The notes below the pieces were generated by a model. That model ran no database searches. It was not told the origin of the DNA and worked only from the letters and a program-made list of their open reading frames with translations. Shown here piece by piece: positions 1 through 6,806 of a stretch of DNA of 14,063 nt. The number at the start of each line of letters is the position of its first letter. Within the stretch, counting starts at the first letter, position 1. This DNA comes from Pseudomonadota bacterium. GTDB lineage: Bacteria > Pseudomonadota > Gammaproteobacteria > Burkholderiales > Burkholderiaceae_B. The stretch is from NCBI GenBank assembly GCA_023427085.1, contig JAEZBO010000198.1, positions 1 to 14,063 on the forward strand, in the 5' to 3' direction. Position numbers and translations under genes: made by a program.

Positions 1-758
<758 letters not shown>

Positions 759-778
759 TCGCCGCCTGCGGCTATCGG

Positions 779-1150
779 CTATCGGGCCCGCCGGTCTTCG
801 GACCGGCGGGCTTTTTTGTCGGCGCGCGCCGCGCGCACGGCCCGCCAGCCGCGCAACATGGCCCGCAAGCCGAACGCCACCAGCAGCGCCGGGATCGCCA
901 GCAGGTTGGCGTACGCGGCCGCCCAGCCCCAGCGGAAGCGCCACTCGATGAATTCAGGCACGCCGTTGTCGTCGAACCAGGGGTCGGCGCTGACCCCTGC
1001 CAGCGCCAGCAGGTAGGCCAGGCACAAGGCGGCCAGCGCCACGTTGAGGCCGGCCGGCACCGCGCGGACCGAGCGGGCCTTGCAGGCGCTGGCGATCCAG
1101 GCCCCCAGCACGGCCAGCAGCAGAACGGGAAAAAACCAGATCAGGATCAT
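779..1150 (-). CDS. Small inner-membrane protein, three predicted membrane segments
   Basis: I do not recognise a named family for this 123-residue protein. Three hydrophobic stretches are visible, at about residues 2-20, 31-53 and 76-97. Between the second and third is an acidic/aromatic loop (ADPWFDDNGVPEFIEWRFRW). The C-terminal tail is strongly basic (about residues 98-123, with RAARADKKARRSEDRRAR), which suggests a cytoplasmic C terminus. Its last codons overlap the acnA terminator hairpin on the other strand, so the basic tail is partly the translation of that hairpin. The start is the first ATG; no good Shine-Dalgarno sequence is visible before it, so the start is not certain. It diverges from the gene at 1246 with 95 bp between them. 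The gene is supported by typical membrane protein composition in an intact frame; its function is unknown. Confidence 0.68.
   Translation of the reverse strand: MILIWFFPVLLLAVLGAWIASACKARSVRAVPAGLNVALAALCLAYLLALAGVSADPWFDDNGVPEFIEWRFRWGWAAAYANLLAIPALLVAFGLRAMLRGWRAVRAARADKKARRSEDRRAR
786..817 (+). terminator. Rho-independent terminator of acnA
   Basis: A perfect 11-bp stem (786-796 paired with 801-811) closes on a UUCG tetraloop with C-G closing base pair, followed directly by six T (812-817). It sits 28 bases after the acnA stop. There is no T-run on the other side, so it should act only on rightward transcription. It lies wholly inside the last codons of the convergent gene at 779-1150. 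Confidence 0.93.
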
Positions 1151-1245
1151 CGGATCGACACACGACAGGCCGGCGGCAAGATCGCCATGCTACACAAGTG
1201 CAAACGACACGAATCGCAAACCCGACCCGATCGAGGACCACGACG

Positions 1246-1713
1246 ATGACGACGATTTTCAGCGGCACCCTGCTGGCCGACTACAACCAGTTCTATCTGG
1301 CTGCCGCGGACAGCCACACCGACTACAGCGACCAGGTCGACGATACGGCGATCGACGATTGCCTGCTTTGCCAGGACGACGTGGCCGTGGTCTTCACGGC
1401 CCGCAACATGGACGTGCCGGTCAGCGTCGAGCTGCACGAGACCGAGCCGGCGCTGGCGCTGGCGGCGGCCGACCACGTCGTGCAGGGAGGCCTGCGCAGT
1501 GCCGGGCAACTGGTGATCGCCGGCTGCACCGACTACCTGCCCGACGCGGCGCGGCTGACCGTGCCCGCCGGGCCGCTGCGGATCAGGGTGCTGATCAGCG
1601 GCCTGGACACGCTGAGCGAAGACGGACTGGACGGCGACGATCGTTATGTCGTGCAGCTGTGGCCCGGTGCGGCGGCGCCCGTGCAGGTGCTCAAGCGCTG
1701 GCCGCAGGACTGA
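1246..1713 (+). CDS. Acidic hypothetical protein, possibly ComJ-like
   Basis: This is a soluble, strongly acidic protein of 155 residues. The start at 1246 (MTTIFSG) is preferred over the in-frame ATG at 1198 because GAGGA at 1233-1237 lies 8 bases before it. There is no signal peptide or membrane segment. The layout recalls Bacillus ComJ, a small inhibitor of the competence nuclease NucA: an early DYNQFYL stretch, then an acidic DDTAIDD patch, then a beta-rich VAVVFTARNMDVPVSVEL segment and a late PAGPLRIRVLISGLD / DRYVVQLWP block. The match is by eye from memory and is weak. No NucA-like nuclease is in the window, so a nuclease-inhibitor role would be speculation. An internal acidic segment (DTLSEDGLDGDDRY, about residues 125-138) could bind a basic partner. 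It stands alone between a divergent membrane-protein gene and a non-coding stretch. Confidence 0.72.
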   Translation: MTTIFSGTLLADYNQFYLAAADSHTDYSDQVDDTAIDDCLLCQDDVAVVFTARNMDVPVSVELHETEPALALAAADHVVQGGLRSAGQLVIAGCTDYLPDAARLTVPAGPLRIRVLISGLDTLSEDGLDGDDRYVVQLWPGAAAPVQVLKRWPQD

Positions 1714-2012
1714 CACGACGACGTGGATGCCGTTGCGTTGAGTGCCGTTGCGTCGGCATGGGTGCCACCGCGTCAGTCCGGGCGTCGCCGTGCCGGCATC
1801 GCCCGTTAGGTCGGCGTGGCCGGCCGCCTCGAGCCGCTGCGTCGGCAAGCCGCCGCGGCTCGGTGTAGCGGTGACGCCATCAGGGCTGCCCCGTAGCCAG
1901 CCCCGCCAGTTAGGAGTATCGTATCCAAATAATGAAATAGCGTTTCACCTAGAGAAACAAGATAAGGCGCTCGATGTCGTGCCCGGCCGCGCCGGTGCAG
2001 CCATGACGACGA
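1714..2012. other. Non-coding stretch between the ComJ-like gene and iclR 3' end
   Basis: These 299 bases lie between two convergent genes and I see no credible gene. The left part is GC-rich, with an 11-base direct repeat (TGCCGTTGCGT at 1728-1738 and 1743-1753, and a degraded copy at 1763-1773). It also has an 8-bp inverted repeat, CGAGCCGC / GCGGCTCG (1830-1837 and 1855-1862), without a T-run. The right part holds an AT-rich island at about 1910-1965, very unlike its surroundings, containing an IclR-type dyad that is listed separately. No clear factor-independent terminator for either neighbour was found. Confidence 0.7.
1933..1958. promoter_or_regulatory. Candidate IclR-family operator
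   Basis: TGAAA (1933-1937), a 5-base spacer and TTTCA (1943-1947) form a perfect dyad. A third half-site, GAAAC (1954-1958), makes a second, overlapping dyad with GTTTC (1942-1946). IclR-family regulators, for example the KdgR group, bind TGAAA-spacer-TTTCA type palindromes, and an iclR-family gene ends 55 bases away. The site is at the 3' side of that gene, not before it, which is unusual. Its role as an operator is inferred from shape only; no confident promoter was found beside it. Confidence 0.4.
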
Positions 2013-2768
2013 TCAGAGCGCCAGGGTGATTTCGTCGGCGATCGACCGGATGACTGGTCCGAAATCGCGTTCGAAGTCAGCCAGGGACATGACTGCAGCA
2101 TGAACGACGATATTGACGCTGGCGACCGGCCTGGACTCGAACAGGATGGCGCTGGCCAGCGCCCTGCCATTGCTGAGGGTTTCCATGTCGGCGATGGCGT
2201 AATGCCGCTCGCTCGCGCGGCCGACCAGTGCCGCCCAGTCGGCCGGCTGGCGGGCCAGTTTGAAATCGTCGCCAGGCAAGGCCCGCAGCCGCGCCAGCAC
2301 CTCGGCCCGTTCGGGTTCTGCCAGCGCCGCCAGATAGGCGCGGCCCAGCGCGGTGCGCAGCACCGGCACGCGCGAGCCCGGCTTGCGGTTGACCGCCAGG
2401 TAGCCGCTCTTGCGGCTGGTGTCGAGGATGACCATCGCGTCGGTATCGAACACCGCCAGCTCGATCGGCCAGCCGACCTTCTGCCGGTAGGCGTCGAGGA
2501 TCGGCGAAGCGATCTTCATCAGGCGGCTCTGCGCGTCGTAGCCATTGGACAGCGACAGCACGCGCGCCGTCACGCCGTAGCGCCGGTCGGCGGCGTTCTG
2601 CTGCACGTAGCCGGCGTGCATCAAGGTCTCGAGGATGCGCACCACGGTCGGCTTGGCGATGCCGGTCTGCTCGTGGATCTGGCCGACGCTCATCGTGCCC
2701 TGCTCGTTCAGGTACCGAAGCACCTCGAGCCCCCGCATCAATGCCACCACGGGTTCGTACGAGCCCAT
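2013..2768 (-). CDS. IclR-family transcriptional regulator
   Basis: This is a 251-residue DNA-binding regulator of the IclR family, the usual length. The start is placed at 2768 (MGSYEPVVALMRG) because AAAAGG lies just before it. A start at 2804 would add MGHVVVGNKRRS, has no ribosome site, and would crowd the divergent gene. The N-terminal winged helix-turn-helix spans about residues 10-70, with recognition region SVGQIHEQTGIAKPTVVRILETL at 27-49. The C-terminal effector-binding domain (about 80-250) carries the usual GSRVPVLRTALGRAYLAAL and late ASAILFESRPVASVNIVVH signatures. It diverges, with 57 bp between starts, from the Bug receptor-hydrolase pair, which it most likely controls; IclR proteins commonly regulate a divergent catabolic operon and themselves. 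The effector is unknown but is presumably the substrate of that pair. Confidence 0.95.
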   Translation of the reverse strand: MGSYEPVVALMRGLEVLRYLNEQGTMSVGQIHEQTGIAKPTVVRILETLMHAGYVQQNAADRRYGVTARVLSLSNGYDAQSRLMKIASPILDAYRQKVGWPIELAVFDTDAMVILDTSRKSGYLAVNRKPGSRVPVLRTALGRAYLAALAEPERAEVLARLRALPGDDFKLARQPADWAALVGRASERHYAIADMETLSNGRALASAILFESRPVASVNIVVHAAVMSLADFERDFGPVIRSIADEITLAL

Positions 2769-2825
2769 CGAACGCCTTTTATTTCCGACAACGACATGCC
2801 CCACCGAGGGCGAGGAGACTGACGC

Positions 2826-3821
2826 ATGATAACAATCCTGAAAAAGCTGGCGCTGCCCGTGCTGATGGCATCATGGCTGGCCACGCCGGCCACGACGGTG
2901 GCCGCCGAGGCCTACCCGGCCAAGGCGGTACGGCTGATCGTGCCGTATGCGCCCGGCGGCGGTACCGACACGATGGCGCGCGCCTTGGCCCAGAAGCTCG
3001 GCGAGATCTGGCAGCAGAAGGTGATCGTCGAGAACAAGCCCGGCGCCAGCGAATCGATCGCCGCCTCGTCGGTGGCGCGCTCGGCGGCCGACGGCTATAC
3101 GCTGCTGTTCGCATCGGACTCGACCTTCCAGCTCAATCCGGTGCTGTACAAGAACCTGTCCTACGACCCCGACAAGGACCTGCTGCCGATCGTGCGCTTC
3201 GCGTCCAGCCCGTTCGCGCTGTTCGTCAGCGCCGACACCGGTATCGACAGCTTCGACGCATTCATCCGCCACGCCAAGGCGAATCGCGGCCAGACCTTCT
3301 ATGGTTCGTACGGCGTGGCCAATTCGACCAACCTGGGCCTGGCCTGGCTGTCGCAACAGTTCGACCTGGGCATGGTGCACGTGCCGTTCGCCGGCCAAAG
3401 CCCGGCGATGGTGGCGCTGCTGGGCGGCGAGATCCAGACCCTGTTCGGCAACGTGATCCCGTCCAGCGTCGGCTTCATCGAAAAAGGCCGCGTCAAGGTG
3501 CTGGCGGTATCGGGCCAGCAGCGCCTGAGCAGCGCACCCGACGTGCCGACCTTCCGCGAACTGGGCTACGACAACCTCGACACCCAGTACACGCTGGGCC
3601 TGGCGGCGCCGGCCGGTACGCCCGAGGCGGTGCAGCGGCAGATCTTCGAGGCGGTCAAGCAGGCCGTGGCCGACCCCGAGCTGGCCGGCAATGCCGACCG
3701 TACCTTCTCGATCCAGGTGTTCGCCGAGGACGCGGCGCAGTACCGCGCCTTCATCGAACAGAGCCGCCAGACCATGCGCGAGCGCATGCAGGCTGCCAAG
3801 CTCGAGAAGCTCGACCAATGA
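2826..3821 (+). CDS. Bug-family tripartite tricarboxylate receptor (periplasmic)
   Basis: This is an extracytoplasmic solute receptor of the Bug/TctC family (331 residues, usual length), which binds small carboxylates or amides in the periplasm. A Sec signal peptide is visible: ITILKK, a hydrophobic core LALPVLMASWLA, then a cleavage zone TTVAAEA near residue 27. The mature start, YPAKAVRLIVPYAPGGGTDTMARALA, is the family hallmark. Later come the ENKPGASESIAASSVARSAADGYTLL block, the FAGQSPAMVALLGGEI loop and LGLAAPAGTPEAV. GAGGAG at 2812-2817, 8 bases before ATG, supports the start. No TctA or TctB membrane subunits are in the window, so it is an orphan receptor, common in Bordetella and relatives, that either shares a permease or serves in sensing. 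Its stop overlaps the start of the hydrolase gene (ATGA), so the two are translationally coupled. The ligand cannot be read from the sequence. Confidence 0.95.
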   Translation: MITILKKLALPVLMASWLATPATTVAAEAYPAKAVRLIVPYAPGGGTDTMARALAQKLGEIWQQKVIVENKPGASESIAASSVARSAADGYTLLFASDSTFQLNPVLYKNLSYDPDKDLLPIVRFASSPFALFVSADTGIDSFDAFIRHAKANRGQTFYGSYGVANSTNLGLAWLSQQFDLGMVHVPFAGQSPAMVALLGGEIQTLFGNVIPSSVGFIEKGRVKVLAVSGQQRLSSAPDVPTFRELGYDNLDTQYTLGLAAPAGTPEAVQRQIFEAVKQAVADPELAGNADRTFSIQVFAEDAAQYRAFIEQSRQTMRERMQAAKLEKLDQ

Positions 3822-4621
3822 CGCCCGCCACCGAACCCATCATGCCGATCGCCACGATCTCCGACCCGCAAGCCCTGATCGGCCGCCCTGCCTTCGTCAG
3901 CGCCGACGCGGCGCAGTTGGACGCCAGCCCGCAGCCGCTGTACTTCGACCCCGGCCAGACCGCGCTGATCGTGGTCGACATGCAGAACGCCTACGCGTCC
4001 AAGGACGGCTACATGGACCGCGCCGGCTTCGACATCGCGCACACCGCGGCGGCGGTGGCCGGTGTGCAGCGCGCGTTGGCGAGCTGCCGCGCCGCCGGCA
4101 TGACGATCGTCTACCTGCAGAACGGCTGGGACGCCCGTTACGTCGAAGCCGGCGGGCCCGGCTCGCCCAACTGGCACAAGTCCAACGCGATCCGCACCAT
4201 GCGGGCCCAGCCCGAACTCGAGGGGCGCCTGCTGAGCAAGGGCGGCTGGGACTACGCGCTGCTCGAATCGGTGCGCCCGCAAGAGCAGGACATCGTCGTC
4301 GCCAAGACGCGCTACAGCGGCTTCTTCAATTCGACGCTGGACGGCTTGCTGCGTGCACGCGGCATCCGCACGCTGCTGTTCAGCGGCATCGCCACCAACG
4401 TCTGCGTCGAGTCGTCGCTGCGCGACGCCTACCACCTGGAGTACTTCTGCGTGCTGCTGGAAGACGCCTGCGCGCAGGCCGGCCCCGCGGCGATGCAGGC
4501 GGCCACGCGCTACAACGTCGAGACTTTCTTCGGCTGGATCAGCTCGACAGCGCAACTGGCCGGGGCGCTGTCGCCGTCTCACCAAACTGCCACGCATCCA
4601 TCGCCAGCGCCGCATAGGTGA
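3818..4621 (+). CDS. Isochorismatase-family cysteine hydrolase, RutB type (ureidoacrylate amidohydrolase-like)
   Basis: This is a cytoplasmic amidohydrolase of 267 residues in the isochorismatase superfamily. The catalytic triad is visible: Asp54 in IVVDMQNAY, Lys163 in AKTRYSGFFN and Cys196 in GIATNVCVES. Much of the chain follows E. coli RutB as I remember it, including NGWDARYVEAGGPGSPNWHKSN, TMRAQPELEGRLL, RYSGFFNSTLD and NVETFFGW. RutB cleaves the (peroxy)ureidoacrylate made from uracil, releasing carbamate and aminoacrylate. No other rut gene is nearby, so the true substrate may be a different ureido or amide compound; the neighbours (Bug receptor, IclR regulator) suggest an imported one. 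The start at 3818 overlaps the receptor stop; Met9 at 3842 is an alternative. There are about 43 residues before the core strand, an extension longer than in E. coli RutB. The last 27 codons are antisense to the dioxygenase gene. Confidence 0.9.
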   Translation: MTPATEPIMPIATISDPQALIGRPAFVSADAAQLDASPQPLYFDPGQTALIVVDMQNAYASKDGYMDRAGFDIAHTAAAVAGVQRALASCRAAGMTIVYLQNGWDARYVEAGGPGSPNWHKSNAIRTMRAQPELEGRLLSKGGWDYALLESVRPQEQDIVVAKTRYSGFFNSTLDGLLRARGIRTLLFSGIATNVCVESSLRDAYHLEYFCVLLEDACAQAGPAAMQAATRYNVETFFGWISSTAQLAGALSPSHQTATHPSPAPHR

Positions 4622-5351
4622 TCTCGTCGTTGACGTGGCGGGCCGGCCAGCCGCCGGCCCCCATCGCCACGTACAAGGGCATCAGGTGGTCGTCGTGCGG
4701 ATGCGCCGAGGCGGCGCCGGGCGCGCGGGCCTGCCAGTCGAACAGCGCCTGCTCGTCGCGCGCGGCGAACTGCTGCGCATACCAGCGCTGGAAGGCCGGC
4801 ACGTAATCCAGCGGCGCGGCATCGGCCTGCGGCTGCACGTGCCGCAGATTGTGCGTGAGCGAGCCCGAGCCGATGATCAGCACGCCTTCGTCGCGCAAGG
4901 GCGCCAGCACGCGGCCCAGTTCGTACTGGGCCTGCGCGTCGCGCCGGGCATCGAGCGACAGCTGCACCACCGGGATGTCGGCCTGCGGATACAGATAGCG
5001 CAGCGGCACCCAGGCGCCGTGGTCGAGTGGCCGGCCGGGGTCGTCCTGCGCCGGCAGACCGGCCTCGGCCAGCAGCACGCGCAGGCGCTCGGCCAGTTGC
5101 GGCGAGCCCGGTGCGTCATAGTCGAGCGCATAGAGTTCGGGCGGAAAACCGCCGAAGTCGTGCCAGGCCTGCTGGCGCTCGCGGGTCGAGATCGCCAGAC
5201 CGGGGCCGCGCCAGTGCGGCGAGACCACCAGGATGGCGCGCGGCGGCCGAGGCAGCTCGGCGGCCCACGAAGACAAGGCCGGACCGGTGCGGCCGGGCTG
5301 CACGGCCAGCATCGGCGAGCCGTGGGAGACAAAAAGGACGGGCAGGCGCAT
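4539..5351 (-). CDS. DODA-type (class III) extradiol ring-cleavage dioxygenase
   Basis: This is a 270-residue metal-dependent enzyme of the LigB/DODA superfamily, related to E. coli YgiD (4,5-DOPA extradiol dioxygenase); such enzymes open catechol-type rings using a non-haem metal. The family histidines are in place: His10 in FVSHGSPM, His46 in VVSPHW, His111 in LDHGAWVPL, and the HPHDDHLMPL block at 217-226. Also present is GSGSLTHNLRH (161-171). The start at 5351 is chosen because GGAGG lies 5 bases before it; longer in-frame starts add unrelated residues. The family normally ends just after a MDAYQF-like motif (here AMDAWQFG). The following dozen residues are an added tail encoded opposite the 3' end of the hydrolase gene. 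It stands alone on this strand. The natural substrate is not evident, and no other aromatic-degradation gene is near. Confidence 0.93.
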   Translation of the reverse strand: MRLPVLFVSHGSPMLAVQPGRTGPALSSWAAELPRPPRAILVVSPHWRGPGLAISTRERQQAWHDFGGFPPELYALDYDAPGSPQLAERLRVLLAEAGLPAQDDPGRPLDHGAWVPLRYLYPQADIPVVQLSLDARRDAQAQYELGRVLAPLRDEGVLIIGSGSLTHNLRHVQPQADAAPLDYVPAFQRWYAQQFAARDEQALFDWQARAPGAASAHPHDDHLMPLYVAMGAGGWPARHVNDEITYAALAMDAWQFGETATAPRPVALSS

Positions 5352-5525
5352 GGTGGCCTCCAGCAAGAGAGTGTCGATACGGCCATTGTCCTGGAATCGA
5401 AAACAGGAATAAACCGACATGCCAGGCATTGTCTGTTGCTGGATATGCATCAATCACGGCGTCCATGCCAGCCGTCACCGACCCGCCGACCCGCCAGCGC
5501 GGCCCGGCCAGCCCATCGGCGCCAG

Positions 5526-5553
5526 TTAAACTACACCGTTACGTTCCTATCAT
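5526..5553 (+). promoter_or_regulatory. Candidate sigma-70 promoter of the DUF2863-earP-efp cluster
   Basis: TATCAT (5548-5553) matches the -10 consensus at five of six positions. It is preceded at 16 bases by TTAAAC (5526-5531), a weak -35. The region is locally AT-richer than its flanks. A start near 5560 would leave a leader of only about 14 bases, with no clear Shine-Dalgarno sequence before the ATG at 5574. Confidence 0.35.
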
Positions 5554-5573
5554 TTCACGGTCAAACACCCCAC

Positions 5574-6788
5574 ATGGCTCGCAATCGCACCGCCTCCACC
5601 CCTCGTTTGAACCGCGACGCATCGCGCCTGGTCGCGCTGTCCCTGGCGCTGGATGAATCCGGCAGCCGCGTCGAAGATCGTTATTGGGAAACCGAACTGG
5701 CGCAGCTGATCGTCAAGCAGCTGCGCGGCGGCAACGACGCCACGCTCGAAGCCGCGCTCGACCACCTGTCGCGGCTCAATGCCGGCGGCTATGAAGTGCT
5801 GATCGAACAGGCCGAAACCCACTCCGAATCCATCGTGCTCGAGAAGGACGGCGCGCGCCACGACGTGCTGCTGGTGGTCGCGCCGGTGGTGGCCTGGACC
5901 CGCTACAACATCCCGTCGGTGCCGATCGCCGACAGCGTGCTCGAGACGCTGCGGGCGCAGTTGCACGGTCACATCCTGGCCGAACATGCCCAGGTCGCGT
6001 TGCTGCCGCACCTGGTCAGCCTGGACCAGATGCCGCGCACCTTCTCCGAGACCTGGCAATGGCTGCAACGGCTGGGTTCGCAAGCCCTGGGCATGGCCGC
6101 GCCGGCGCCGGTGCTGGGCCGCGAGCCCGGCCCCGACACCGCGCCGATGCTGGCCGACACCCGTTACGTGGTGGCCGCGGTGGCGGTCCCCGAAGGCGCG
6201 GCGCTGTTCAGCTGGCAAGAGCCGGGCGCCGCCGGTCACGGCCGCGCGCAGGCGCTGCTGCGCTGGATCGAACAGGTCCAGCCGACGCTGGCCAGCCTGC
6301 TGCCCGGCTGTGGCCTCGAGCTGCTGTTGCCCGATGCCTATTACGTCAGCAACCGCGATGCCGACCGTCGGGTGCGGCCGTTCGCGTTGAAGGCCGCGCT
6401 GGCCTGGCTGGAGACGGCGGTGTCACTGCCGCCCGACCAGCTGCGCGCGGTGATCGGCGCCTGCGGCACCGCCGGCGTCGAGGAATACCGGATCAGCTTC
6501 ACGCCGCGCAACCGCAACGACGTGCTGTATGGCTGCGTCTGGCCGGTATACGGCCGCGAAGAAGAGAGCGCGGCGGCCGACGCCGAATCCGATGCGCCCG
6601 ACACCGCCGACGAAATCGCCGCGCTGCTCAAGGAGCACGGCGTGGCCGACGTGCGCCGCCTGCCCGGCCTGCTGGTGCCCGAGTATTGCGAAGACTGCGG
6701 CGCGCCGCATTTTCCCAATCCGCTCGGCGAGATGGTGCATCCGGAGCTGCCCGAAGAAGCCGAAAGCGCGCCGACGCATTTCCACTGA
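5574..6788 (+). CDS. DUF2863 family protein
   Basis: This is a 404-residue soluble protein that I assign to DUF2863, a family of unknown function found in Burkholderiales. The start MARNRT at 5574 is chosen because the typical family opening follows (a basic stretch, then RDASRLVALSLALDESGSRVEDRYWE). The frame is open far upstream, but that part is antisense to the dioxygenase gene. The N-terminal half is helical and has LLVVAPVVAWTRYNIPSVPI at about 101-120. The middle contains RYVVAAVAVPEGAALFSWQE and LLPDAYYVSNRDADRRVRPF. Near the C terminus a Cys-x2-Cys pair (EYCEDCGAPHFPNPLGEMVHPE) could bind a metal. No signal peptide or membrane segment is seen. It lies 18 bases before earP on the same strand and is probably cotranscribed with it. 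A role linked to EF-P modification is a guess from position only. Confidence 0.9.
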   Translation: MARNRTASTPRLNRDASRLVALSLALDESGSRVEDRYWETELAQLIVKQLRGGNDATLEAALDHLSRLNAGGYEVLIEQAETHSESIVLEKDGARHDVLLVVAPVVAWTRYNIPSVPIADSVLETLRAQLHGHILAEHAQVALLPHLVSLDQMPRTFSETWQWLQRLGSQALGMAAPAPVLGREPGPDTAPMLADTRYVVAAVAVPEGAALFSWQEPGAAGHGRAQALLRWIEQVQPTLASLLPGCGLELLLPDAYYVSNRDADRRVRPFALKAALAWLETAVSLPPDQLRAVIGACGTAGVEEYRISFTPRNRNDVLYGCVWPVYGREEESAAADAESDAPDTADEIAALLKEHGVADVRRLPGLLVPEYCEDCGAPHFPNPLGEMVHPELPEEAESAPTHFH

Positions 6789-6806
6789 GCGCAGGCGGCG
6801 TACCCC

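Noticed and set aside
1728..1773. Three copies of a TGCCGTTGCGT-like motif as a possible binding array
   Set aside because: Spacing is unequal (15 and 20 bases), the third copy differs at two to three positions, and such short GC-rich repeats arise easily here.
1742..2029. Possible small plus-strand gene in the gap after the ComJ-like gene
   Set aside because: No ribosome site, Pro/Arg/Ser-rich composition, and it runs across the AT-rich operator-like island into the iclR 3' end.
2871..4615. Long minus-strand open frames opposite the Bug receptor and hydrolase genes
   Set aside because: Antisense artefacts; the plus strand has a signal peptide, family motifs and good ribosome sites.
4353..5573. 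Large N-terminal extension of the DUF2863 frame
   Set aside because: The extra codons are antisense to the dioxygenase gene and read as Arg-rich low-complexity sequence. The family start is at 5574.
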